A stretch of 64,000 nt of DNA from Bugulina stolonifera (taxonomy: Eukaryota; Bryozoa; Gymnolaemata; Cheilostomatida; Bugulidae), in the NCBI GenBank assembly GCA_935421135.1, contig OW285194.1:15709376-15773375 (forward strand). Reading direction: 5' to 3'. Both the position numbers and the translations under genes were made by a program. This document shows, piece by piece, positions 1 through 12,900 of this stretch. Positions within the stretch are counted from its first letter, which is position 1. Each line of letters begins with the position of its first letter. The notes beneath the pieces are model-generated. The model worked only from the letters and a program-made list of their open reading frames with translations. It searched no databases and was not told the DNA's origin.

Positions 1-384
1 TTTTGTGAGCTGAACACCTGTGTTAGAAAACCCCACGCATCATGTGAGAATTATAAAAGCCGAATGTAGGAAGTTATCTTCTCTCTATGACAATATTTTC
101 CTTGGATGAGGCAGATATACAAGAACAAATTCAAATAACATTGAGGTGCACCATAGACCAGACTGTCTGTTATTCAGCTTGTAATCAACAAATTGTGTTG
201 TCAGTGTTTTCTTATTTTTACTACTTCTCATTGCTGTAAGCAGTAGACTAGCGTACTTTAAGGTGTATCTGGAGATCATGTAGTGGTGTAGGAAGTGAAT
301 CGCCAAGCACTAATATACATAATATACACTTTGCTATGTCACTAACTCAAGGTAAGCTGCATACTGATTGGATAAATCTACTAC

Positions 385-3300
385 CTGTATATTGATTGGT
401 TTAGTTTCTCCGTCGGCCTTTTTATAGAATATAAACTTCTTGTTCCATGTGGGTGAGGCCGAGTCCTTTACTACAGAAGTCTTTACTGTGTCTCCCTCAC
501 ATTTGACTGTGCAGAATGGGTTCAGCATGGCTGAATGTAACAACATAATAACGATACTATGAGAGTGACCAATAGTATCTCAGCCATCTTATTACTAGAT
601 AGTATTGTATCAGCAACACAAACTAACACAATATAACCAAATAACAAAATATAGCAGTAAAGTCGAATGAAGTTATAAATTAACAACACTAGTTGTGTAT
701 CAAACAACTTTATTATCTCTGTAATTCTCCATTCAAAACATGTATATTGTGTTACCTATCATTTCACTGGATAGAACACACATTAACTAGCTAATCAATA
801 GATAGAACATGTTACCTAGTTTATCATTGGCCAGTCCTTCTGCATTGAAGACAGTCAGTTGAACAGCCAGACAAGGAGAGGAAACACAGCAGAGAGCAGA
901 CTTGCTAGGTTCATCCTTCACCAGCTCTCTGGAGATACAAAAATATAACAAATATGCAAACAATAAATTGTTCATCTGACACAGCCCGAGCTTTGAATGA
1001 CTGTCTAGAGTTGTAAATGTCTGAATATTTCTGGAATTATTTACCTCAAACAAACAAATAACAAGCAGTACTAGGTGTAGTATAGTTACACTCAGAACCA
1101 TAATAGATAAAATGATAAGTTCTCAGACTATTTCTGGTAAGAAATATTACCAATCGTACAGTTGTATCAATAACAAGACTGTAACATGTGCTGTGTAGTT
1201 GGAGTTACTTTCCCCTATGTACCCCATAGGAAGGAAAGGACAACTCCAGACAGGTGACACCTATTGTTAGGGTGAATCACCTGGTAAAAACCACAAAAGA
1301 CTTGCGATTGGACTACAGTATATGCTAGAATAATATGGACAGCACTGGCATGGAAACTAATAGAACAACTATTATAATGTAACGAATACTTCACGATATA
1401 TGTACCATTGTACGTATATGTTGTCATGACTTGTATCTACATGAATTCTGTTTGACTTGATGGTAGCGGAAGGAAATGAATTGTCTGCACCAATGCACAC
1501 ATTCTAGCATGGTCATGAATAGCCACATTAATTATTCACAATATAATTTGAGACGATCTTTCTTTGGTGCTGCTTATGCAAAGCACAAAGAATAGTTCCA
1601 TAAAAAGGTGGGAGGTTTCTCTATCTACATTATCCAAACAAATAAGTTGTAATATAGAACATAATCATACAACACATGGTTCAACTGAAGACACGGTACA
1701 ATGAGCAGAAGATACCTGCACAGACTGACAGGAAACTGCTGGTCCACTGCCACTGAAACACAGCACAATCAGTGGTACTAATGCCAGACAAACAGCAGGT
1801 AAATAAATGGCCTACAACTCCTCAGACTATAACATACATTGCATCTACTCTACCTATGTGTACAGTACTGTTTACTGGACTAACATGTGAATATCTAATA
1901 CCAAACCTTTCATGATACAAGTTCCTCTGAACTGTATCTACACCTACTAAAACCCACAGTCTAACCTATAGATCAACTATTCCACTGGACAAGTAAACAA
2001 ACACTTACTTGGCCACTGTACCACAACTGTTGTATATCCTAAATAGAAACCCTCCAGTATTCCCTGGATCTTTGGTAGACGGAACAATAACGTAGCGTCC
2101 AGCATGCAAAGGAGTTTTAAGAAAGACACTGCGGTCAGTAGTGAACTGACTCACAGCAATGATATCTCCAGTACGATGCACACGATACTCTCTGTTCTCC
2201 TCTACCTGCGAGTATAAATTATTAATTTACTTTGAAAGTGAATATAACAGCACAAAATGTCACCACTACACACTACGCAGCACAAGACTAGAGCATGTGT
2301 TTTAGCCTTATACTATACCTTACTTAGAAGTGTGCAATCCATTTACCCCTGTTGAGGAGAGAATAAAAGGTCATATAAGATATTATATCATCACGAGTCA
2401 GTAATAGAACCTAGGCAGTGTAGGATGAAGACACTGACCTCCACATCTCTCTGTACATGTTAAATATACCTTTATTATGGTGAAACCAATAGTATGGTTC
2501 CTGGAACCCCTCTCTCCTCTCCGCTCCAGAGTACGGTCATTCTGTTCTAGACTCACCATCAACGGGTAGTTGACAGTACTGGATGTAGTTGTCATATCAA
2601 ATATATACTACAAAGAGTACAGTTAAATCATCAAACAACATTTACAAAAATCTCTCAAGGCCTGTTTAGAGTGTTATATCATATATTATATAATACAATA
2701 CATTTGTAAAAGCATAATGGTAGGTAGAAAAATACGACGGTTTGATTCAGTTATGCATTGGCTATAAGTCCCTATTGTACTAACAAGAGGCTAGCACAGA
2801 TAAGCAATCAAAGAGAACTGCAGTGTCTGTTTTATTCGACTTTTAGGTCATTTCAAAATATTATAATCTAGATAGAAAACATATTTACCTGAGGGTTCAT
2901 GAGAAAGGTTGGGTGGCTGTGATTACCCCCTGCTCGGTTATCTTGAAGTGAGTTCACCCAGCTACCTGCAAACATGGGACTACTGCATAAGAAATGTTAC
3001 AAATAACAATCAGATTAGATGTGTTCAATTTACAGTGAGCCATTTAGGGTGTGAATCAGTCTGTCAGTCTGTCAGTGAGTCAGTGAGTCAGTGAGTCAGT
3101 GAGTCAGTCAGTCAGTCAGTCAGTCAGTCAGTCAGTCAGTCAGTCAGTCAGTCAGTCAGTCAGTCAGTCAGTCAGTCAGTCAGTCAGTCAGTCAGTCAAT
3201 CAGTCAGTCAGTCAGTCAGTCAGTCAGTCAGTTAGTCAATCAGTCAGTCAATCAGTCAGTTTGTCGTGCTTCCATGTACTTCTACCAAACTAAGCACCAA

Positions 3301-6300
3301 CCGGTGAGTGATGACTCAGTCCATGTTTTCTTGAGAGTGAAGATGGACGTGTTGAAGAAGTGGCAGATGTCCATATTAGTGAAGTTAGCAAGGAAATCAC
3401 TCAGCAACATCCAAAAATCTGATTCTTTTTCAAACTTGAGTCCCAGTTTGTTCCTCTCTTGCACTGTGATGCCCTTCATCTGGGGAGATCTGCAGAAGAA
3501 AGAAATGAAAAACATTAAAGTTTCAATCAGGAAGTTCCCATCTCGTAGCGACACCCTCCACCAGGGTCACTAGTGGTGACTCCCTGCCACTGAGCCGCTG
3601 TGAAATATTGGTAGTATACGGTGAGAGGAGGTTTACAGGAAGGACAAATATGTGATAATAATGACGCATTATGTTGATAACCTGCACTCTGTAGCCATCA
3701 GCAATAGTCGGTATTATGCCATATGTGTAGAGCTGAGCATTGTACAAGCATACTAAATAGAGAATAGAGAATTTTGGAGAGGAGTAGATTGAGGGACCTG
3801 CCCGAGGGTAATACACACAGAAGAAGACCTTTTAGTCTCAGAGACAATGCAGCACACCTGGCATAAACTGTGAGTGGTAGCCTCTCAACTCCTAACACAC
3901 CCACAAACTATGGTTTCAGAGCAGATACTTGTGTATGTTAAAACTGACCATTGTGTATGTCCGTTGCATTTAGCCAGCCTGACAATCAGCAACATGTGTG
4001 AGAGACTAATAAGTCCCTAGGTAAGTAGGACATACTTACAAGTTTGACCAGCGTCCCATCCACTGTCCAGTCTGCCATGGAGTCTGCAATCTCACCATGT
4101 TATAAGACTCTCCCTTCTTAATTGATATAGTCCTTACTTCTCTGACATTGTAACCATGGTTCCTAAGTAACCCACAATCCATCATAAACCCGTCCCGAAC
4201 AATTGAGTTAGACCTGAAGTAACCAGTCTTTGGTGCTTTGACAACATCAGAATCTCCTGAAACAGTAGATTATACAGTTGCATTCAGTACAAATTCAGAG
4301 AGAAGACAACTCATTTGGTGGATTCAGCATTCCCAAAGAAAGACTGACTGCATGCTATGCACCAACCTGTAAGGTAGTAGTACTCTATTGGCTGCTCACA
4401 ACTGTTATACTGGTCAACTGATAATTACCAACCAGTGGTACAATCAGTAACATATTATGTCCAGGTTTAGACAAATTTGATAATGTACGTGTCCATGTAC
4501 ATGTATCTTTGCTTGCAGTTAGGACTAAGCATATATAAGGTATACCCAATATAGTATAATTCTATCTTACTATGCTATGTGGTCACCTATAATAGGTGAC
4601 CACAGCTTACAATCTAGTATCATTACAAATCACAAATCTAATCAATAGTCAAATATAATATTATATGTGTACATGTACTACATAAATCATTATTATATTT
4701 GCAGTGTACATAATTATTCAGTATAATATTAGTATAATGATACTACATATAAAAACAATAGAGCCCCAGGTCAACAGAGAGTTATTTTACAATGATGTTA
4801 GAGCACTGTATGGTAAATACATAAGGGAATAAATGCTTGACAACATGTAACTATACATTTGAAAGCAAACAGGAAACACAATTAGCTCTAGTATCTTGTA
4901 TATCACATTACACGAGAGGAGCTGATACTGTGAGACTACAGTTTGAATAACAGTATCAATACTAAGTCTGACAATGAGACAGAAGTTAACTATTGCTTTT
5001 ATTCATGTATATCATCACCTGAGCTGCTAGCCTGTGTGACTGGTGGAGACTGAGAATCTAAGACTAATACATCAGTTCCTTCAGGGACATCAACAGGTCC
5101 ACCCCCAGCAGCACTATCTTCAACCACAGGATCTAATGAGTCAGGGTCCTACATGCATATAAGACAAGCACATGTTAGAACCACGCTCAGTCCTTTCAGC
5201 CAACTGCTACAGATTAATATAATAATACAATAACCTTGACATTCAACCAACCTTGACCTCTGCTACTATTAGAGCACTGTTACTCAGTGCTTCCTCTAAT
5301 TGTTTGAACATAGCTTTACACATGTCCTCATTCTCCCCATCATGTTCCGCGATGTCAAATCGTTCAGCCACGCCCCCTGTGAGGTCAACAAGGGCATCTA
5401 CCGTGTATCCAGTCATTAAGGATTCGTAATCCCCAAATAGTCTACAATGTAGTATGTGAATTAACAGAACATGTAAAGTAGTAGATGGCTGACACTCTGA
5501 TACAGTACCCTTGGTGGAAGTTACTCCTCGACTCACAAGATGACACTATTATATCCATCGAAAACATACAAATGGTTTATGGGAGTTGACCATACTTATT
5601 ATATGTGACAATTTTTGTTGCACTGCACTGTACACTGCACCATAATAAACACTATAAGATAAATTGTACCATTCCTGCTTTATTACTTCAATTTTGCCAG
5701 TCTCAGTATTTCTGAGTCCCTATTTATACTGATATATATGGCATGTCGCTAATACTCACTTTGGTCGGCTCACTTACTTGGCATAGGCTTTCTCTAACAG
5801 GGCACTCCAGAACTCATTCTTAGCCTTGGAGTGACAGAAGATCAACTTGCCGTGTTTGGTGGGGAGCAGGTCATCTATCACCACCTCCGTCCAGTTTCCA
5901 TACAGCCAGAACTGGAACTTGAACATTCCAGTGTAGGTCTCCATGTTATACTCTTGCATACCAGAATCAGGGATCACCTGTAATGATTGTAACCAGTGGC
6001 ATTATATATTCAGTAGAGAGATACCATATATTACATGTATTAATACATGTATAAGTATCATATGTCATATATTATATGACATCATATTATATGCTTACAG
6101 ACCAAGAGATTAAAATAACACGTACAGTAAAATACATGCTTGTCTACCTATCAACTCACTTTGTTAAATAAGCTCTTATGATTGGCCAGACTAGAGCAGG
6201 CTGTGATAAACCATCTGTTTCCCAGCTCTCCCTCTACCAGGTCCTCACACGATGCCCCATCCATTACCAGCTTGGGTACATTACATAGTTGCTGGGAGAT

Positions 6301-6596
6301 AAATACACCAACTACTGTTAATACGCCTATACTGTACAGACTACAGTCATGATAATGGATGAACATACAGTTACAGCAGGCAATCAGTGTGTGCTGGGAA
6401 AGTTATGAGCAATTGTCAAAACTAGAATTATTATACCAACCGTTGGACGTTTCCAAACAACTTCTGTTTCTGTTTTACTGTAAAAAAGTGATTTCTGATT
6501 GGGCAAAAACTCTGGATCTGTAAAGAGCTCTCCCGATTTTAGCAACTCCTTTTTGAGTCGCTCATATTTTTGGCCTTTAAAGTTGTCTACCCCCAT
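385..6596 (-). CDS. Calpain-5/6-like protein, probable pseudoprotease (3' end outside the window)
   Basis: Calpains are cytosolic papain-fold cysteine proteases; this one has the CAPN5/6 plan of two protease subdomains, a beta-sandwich domain and a C2 domain. Thirteen exons join in frame: 6441-6596, 6160-6291, 5778-5977, 5252-5441, 5019-5148, 4040-4256, 3302-3489, 2889-2965, 2470-2607, 2009-2205, 1716-1752, 816-924 and 385-530, giving 639 codons before the C2 domain is complete. Family signatures include WKRPT near residue 50, [35 protein letters not shown] and [18 protein letters not shown]. The active-site Cys is Arg78 (GELGNRWF), the Asn of NPW is Thr328 (LQTPW), and His303 is kept. Mammalian CAPN6 likewise lacks the Cys. 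A non-catalytic, perhaps scaffold-like role is inferred. Exon 5 encodes an acidic, low-complexity insert. The start is the first ATG of exon 1. Remaining C2 exons should lie left of the window. Confidence 0.9.
3055..3265. repeat. CAGT tetranucleotide microsatellite
   Basis: About 200 bp of (CAGT)n with a few CAAT and GAGT variants lies inside the calpain-like intron between exons 7 (ends 3302) and 8 (starts 2965). The open Ser-Val-Ser-Gln frame across it is only a by-product of the repeat. Confidence 0.95.
4578..4604. repeat. Short perfect inverted repeat in calpain intron
   Basis: Twelve-base arms (TGTGGTCACCTA and its complement) flank a 3-base loop. It lies in the intron between exons 5 and 6 of the calpain-like gene. 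No function can be assigned. Confidence 0.7.
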
Positions 6597-9500
6597 AGTT
6601 AGAGTATCTCCTGTAACCTAGACTGAGAGGCTACATCAACCAATTACTCTTTGCCAAGCTGAAATAAAATGACAGAAAATCATATCCTTATGCAAAAGTT
6701 CGAGACAGAATTACATGTAAATACATGCATGCTTAGGACTATTACATATAGACATGTATGCTTAGGACTATTACATATAGACATGCATTTAGGTAATAGA
6801 TATGGATTAAATTTTATCAACAAAAGACTGAAGGGGTTGCTTTTCTACACTTATAGTAGAAATAGCTACTGTCTCAAGAACAATAAAATACTAAAAATTC
6901 ACTTATGACAGATACTACGTTGCAATGAAGCATGGTCATAACACAATCAGCCAACCACAACTAATAGTACAAATCATGCTTGGTAGAATCTTCTATCTGA
7001 CCAATATCCAGAAGCTTGGCTCTAAGCAGAAATAACCAGCAGGTGATAGGCTAGCGTTCTCCTTTCACAACGAGTGAGCTAGCCAACCATAGACACTATA
7101 CAGACTCATTCCAAGGAAATGAGGAGACTCTGTGGTCAGTGGGGGTGAACAAATACCTAAATAGCTTCCCCAACAGTCATTTTAAAGACAACCCGACTTT
7201 TGTACCCAGTAAGGCACTAAGGCTATGTACGTATGTTATATTGTATGCTTGTACATTCATGTAAATATACTTGATACGGGTTTCCGTACAGCAATCGGAG
7301 GAAATACAGTCAGTTAGTTTAATTTGTTTCCACTTGTTTCCGTGCAAATACCGCACAACTTGATATTTTTGATGATATTTTTTTATCTATATTATTCAGA
7401 ACGATTGGCTGGAAAGAAGCTCTTTGACCAGACTCTATGTGCACCTGCTAAGTAGCATCGAGGCTCACACTATAACCTACATAACCTATACCGACACATG
7501 CAGCTGATTGTCACTAATACGTACATGTATCTACATGTTTTGGCAGGTGCTATAAGCGACTATAAGGGATATGAGGATTGTATATACAGAGCGATTCAAA
7601 ACCACGACCTTAACACTGACAGGCTAGACAGTACGGCTCAGTCAATAGAGACTATTTTTTACTCAATTCAGTAAGACTACAGCTCACAAACTGTCTAACC
7701 CGTTAATCATATGTGTCACACCCTTTCTTTTCTTTAGGGAGGTCCAGTGTGAATATCACTTCAAGTAACTAGACATAACTGTTCCTTTGACCTAAACTTA
7801 CTAAGCAAGCTAAATATTGGCCAAGGTATACACCAAAGCTACTTGCCAAGAACTATACGTGAAATGAGGAGTCTCACATCTGATAACTAACCACAAACAG
7901 TGGTATTGCTGAATCCCATGCTAATCATACTTAGCACGCTGTTACACAAGTGAGGCACTCTCCTTGCGCAATTAGTGATCAAGAGCGCTCTACCTCATCC
8001 AAGATGAATCTATCATAACCATGCATAACAATGATCAATCATGTAATATTTATTAGTGATAGCAACCAGTCAATCACTGTAACTGTATAAATCAGTTGTT
8101 GTGGAGTCAAAATAAGGCGCAGTAGAGTGACTGACTGAGTGTGGTGCCAGCCAGTTCAACTGTCACTCACTGTAATTGGAAATACGTAAATGAAAAGTTG
8201 AAAACTGTTCTGTACAGCTCTTCAATCTGAATTTCTATAGAAAAGAAAGTACTTTTTGTAAATAAGTATAGTTGTAGTGATAATAAAATGTAAATTCAAA
8301 TGAAAACTGTATAGCTTTTCAGTTTGAATCACTATAGTAAACTGATTTTGTAAACAAGTGTTAATAAATATGGTTTCATAGAAGAAAATAATTAAACTGA
8401 CACAGAAGAATACTTGGAACTTATGCAAACACATGCTTGGTCACCATACGTACAGAAAAACTTCCGCTTAAACATTAATTCGGCACTAACGACATGCGAT
8501 CAACTGTTATTGTTGAAATTATAACAAATGTAACAAAACATCTAGTACTTTATCAATTTTACATGATTGATTAATTTAAATTAATTTTTAATATTCTGGA
8601 TAGTTTTAGTTTTATCATATTCTTTAGAAAGGTTGCTTCTGGCAACAATACCGAATACTCCAAAGTTCTATTATTTTACAAAGTGTCCACCTAATCAGCA
8701 GGAGAGGACAACCTCTGACGGAGTCTTGAAACTACATTGTACATGGTGTACAATGTACATGTACATGTAGCTACATGTACATTGTACATGTGAAATCTGT
8801 ACATGTATGTATTTACTGCATTTTATTATGGAAAATCATAATAGTTATAACAATCTATTTATATATTGGTACATTATTAAATTTTTATCCTTTGAGAAAT
8901 ATTGGATAAATTTGTTTCTGTTATTTTTTATGGTAGAGAGAGGCAACAAAACCTAATCATGTGAATTTAGGCTCTAGTTGTAATAAGTGAAGCACATTTT
9001 TCAGATCAGTGCAACAGTAATAATTTCACTACATATTCAAAGTAATTAAAGATACAAAATTCCAAGGTTGAGTTAAACTAGCATTATTTGTGTACAACAG
9101 CTAAAATAAGAGAAAATAAAAGAGTCACAACGATATGTGATGATGATATGTTTTGTAAGGCAATAAAAACCGGTAAAACTTTCCAAATTGATGAGATTCA
9201 AAATTTTATACACAAGTGTAATAAGTTAATATAATTTGTATTAAAACACACACAAGAGTAATATAATCCCACAATCAGACACTGATGTCGTGGTTTTTGT
9301 GAAGCAAAATGTTTTTATAAGTCAGTCAAGGATGCTTATTCTAAATATGTTTTCTCTTTTTCTTTTACTTCGGTGCTTATATTATAGCTTTGTCTTGAAT
9401 AACCAATCATGCATGTCTGATCCCCGCCAACCATTCAAAGGTATGAATCATGATCCATTGTGGTTACAAGGCGCTGACCATTAGTTTGGAGTTATCCTTT

Positions 9501-9957
9501 CTTGCTTCCACCTTCTTATGCCAATGTTCATCTTACTGACCTTATAGAGAGTTTCAGCATTAACGCCACTGTATGTACATCATTTCTTCGGCTATATTGC
9601 TATCTAGTTATGTCATCATATCTCTCTGTAGTGTAGTCAACAGGAAGTTGGAGTAGCTGTCACATCTTTAGACACTGAGACACCAAGCACTTAGTACTGT
9701 TGTTATACTTGTACATCAGGTTCTTCACACAGAAGACTATTGTTCACAGACTCATTCTGATCTACAATCGTGTAAACATCACAGTTGTACATAAATGCAT
9801 GAGAGTTGTCTTTTCAACCACTACTATTTGTAGACCATACCATGCACTATTACTTATACTTGATTGCTGTACACTGTAGCTGCTGGTACACTATGGAGTT
9901 TATGGATGAACATACTACTAGAACTACTAGAGCACTATGTGGTTGGTGCTTTGAATT
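6597..9957. other. Intergenic, no gene seen
   Basis: This stretch lies between the calpain start and the 3' end of the receptor gene. I found no run of coding-like exons on either strand. It holds a doubled 30-odd-bp repeat around 6720-6785 and a palindromic run of ACATGT-type words near 8740-8800. The calpain promoter must lie at its left end, but I could not pick out a core element. Confidence 0.6.
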
Positions 9958-12900
9958 TTATGTTAGTAGTAGCAAGACCATACCTAGTACATCTGTCATC
10001 TGCATACTGTTCCCATTGGCTGCTCCGTGATCATCTGACTTTAAGGTCGATAAGCGTGTGGAAGTAGATCGGCTGTGTGACCTGCGTACTTTTTTCCATA
10101 GCAGAGATCTGAAGGATTTGTTGAGAACGACATAGAAGAAGAAGTTGCAGGCGTGGCTGATATAGACGGAGAGGTTGGCCGTGATGTATAATGTGTGTTT
10201 GACAATTTTTTTCATCTTTGTCAACTCGTCAGTAGAGTACTGTATGATGAAGTATATCACCTGAAATAGTCGATGCATCATCAGAATGGCATGTCATGGT
10301 GGTCAACAGAGCATTTTACTATATTTCCAGCTGAAAAACAGCCGTTTCATTTCTACTACTTTTGACCTCTATAGTTGAGTGTTCTCACACGTCACACCTA
10401 GGAGTTATATTGAGACGCTAGCTTTATCCAAACACTGCACTGTATACAGTATGACTAGGTACAGCTGCTACTAGGCTTTCTAATAGTGTACTCGGCTTAT
10501 GACCTCAACATTTCAGTACAGTCTTACATTAGGTGTAGACATCACTATGTAGAACATGGATACAGCTATCAGAATTGTCTCCCCTGTCGTGTTGCTCCTG
10601 GAGCCTGCAGTTGAAGCACGACCATGGCCAGACCTAATCATCCTTTTACTGTTATGACTATTAAACATCTTCCCCATTTGAGATCTACAGATAGTAATTA
10701 TACGTGCTATAATATTAGGGAACTACATCGGTGTGAGGCTGACAGTGCCAGCAAGCACCACCATATCAACCACCAGCAAGCAGCACCACCATATCAACCA
10801 CGAGCAAGCACCAACATATCAACCACCAGCAAGCACCACCACCATATCAACCACCAGCAAGCACCACCATAATAGAAATTTTTTGCTCATGAGAAAAGTT
10901 TAGAATAAAGAATACAAGTTACCAATTCCAAGTCACAATAACAACATTATCATTGCCAATTGTAAGTTTGATTGGAGTTTTCCACTCTTTGCTCTACTAA
11001 GAGCCATTCAATACACATTAACATGTACATGTAGCTATAATATTATACAACACAAGTGGGCGCATTAACAGGTTCAGTATATACATGTACTACGTTGTAA
11101 CATAGCAGTTATGTACTATGTAACACAGGAATATTATATAATTATACATGTATATTATACTATATACATGTATATTATAATATACATGTATATTATAATA
11201 TACATGTATATTATACTATATACATGTATATTATATATACATGTATATTAAAAATTGAAATAGGGAGGGTCCCGCCCAAATCGGGATAGTCGACAGGTAT
11301 GATACATGTATATTTAGCCTACAATATTTCTCAGGGTTGAATACATTATTATTTGTATGCTGTAATAGTATATTGTATGAGTGTGTATGAGAGTGTATGT
11401 ATCTTACATGACATACATGTATATGTATATAACTTTATATATACTGATAAAGGTATTATACCAGCCGAATACAATCTACAATATAATTACAGAGATCAAA
11501 ATAATTACCTTTACAGTAAAATAGAGCATAAATAATAGGTTTGAGAAATGAAATTAGGTGAATAATTTCTCCATTGATCTATGAATAATTACTAGTGCAT
11601 GTACACAATATACAACAAGACATTCTTTTACATTATAGCTAATAATTCATAGCCTCAGGCTCAACCACTATGAAACTAAGGCTATAATACTAGCAATATG
11701 AAGTTCCAGTGGCCCACATATTTTATTGTAATCCATATTCCTGTAAGAACAGTATATTATAGGCAATGTAGATATATATACATTAATTATGGCATTATGT
11801 CATTATACAGTGCTGCTATGGTTTCTATTCACATCACGTAATATTTCTTAGTGTACAAACATGCATTATAAAAATAGTTATTAATAACTATTTTTATAAT
11901 ACACATTTGTACATTACCAACCAAGTACATGTACTTGTGAAGAAGCATAAGATAAAATAGCCTGAGAAAGTAACCAACAATAAACAACAAAATTGAGTTA
12001 CAAACTTACACTGGCACTCTGCCAGCTTTATCTATAAAATTACATTTACACTACACTTTATATTTAATTACACTGTATGTTATGTTATGTATTACACTGT
12101 ATACTATGTTATAATATAAATTATTCATTTTGTTTATTAATATAATATATATGTAGGAGTAGTTGTTTAGTTTACAGTCTACTCTCTTAATAGTTTCAAT
12201 TAGTGATTCCAAATTGAAGGACATGCTGACACCTGCTGACACCTGCTGACACCTGCCAAGTGGTTCCCAAACTGATTGGATCGGTATAATGAGATGGAGG
12301 TATACCACTAGAATGGGAGAATGTGAACTGCTAAGCCTTGATTTATCTACGATTATATGCAGATCTATGGCACTTTGGCACTCTGTTTTTTGGTGAATTT
12401 TGATTCAAAAAGTTTATTTGTATAGCTTGGGTCTGCTTGCATCGTATTCAGCAGGCCACTAATCCAATCAAAAGTTTATAACGACATGCTGAAGAGTTAA
12501 GGAGCTCATGCTTATACTCAACAATTATTCGTTTCGTTGGCTATTTCCGCCAAGTTTCGAGATTGTGTGACCAGAGCATTACACTAACCCAACGACAGAC
12601 AAACATGCAGTGTAAAGGTAATTGTGTTTGAACCATGAAAACTCAGTGCATGAAGCTCATTATCACTTTTGGTGATGTCATGTTTTTTCCAGAAAGAGGG
12701 ACGTATAATAACCTATCATTTGGAGGACTTGGTGCCAAGGCTAAGCTGATACTACTGTATGTTCAACACAATAATCAGTGATTCATAAAATTACATAACA
12801 GTTCATGTATCACGAGTATTACATAACAGTTCATGCACCAGGTGTATTACAAGAGGTATGCCAGGTATGTGATGGAGAGGCACTAGCTGCTGACAGGCTG

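Noticed and set aside
1..306. Final C2 exon of the calpain-like gene
   Set aside because: An acceptor-like CTAACACAG occurs at about 15-23 with a few fitting codons after it, but too little sequence remains to support an exon.
3099..3293. Ser-Val-Ser-Gln repeat protein
   Set aside because: Translation of the CAGT microsatellite in a calpain intron.
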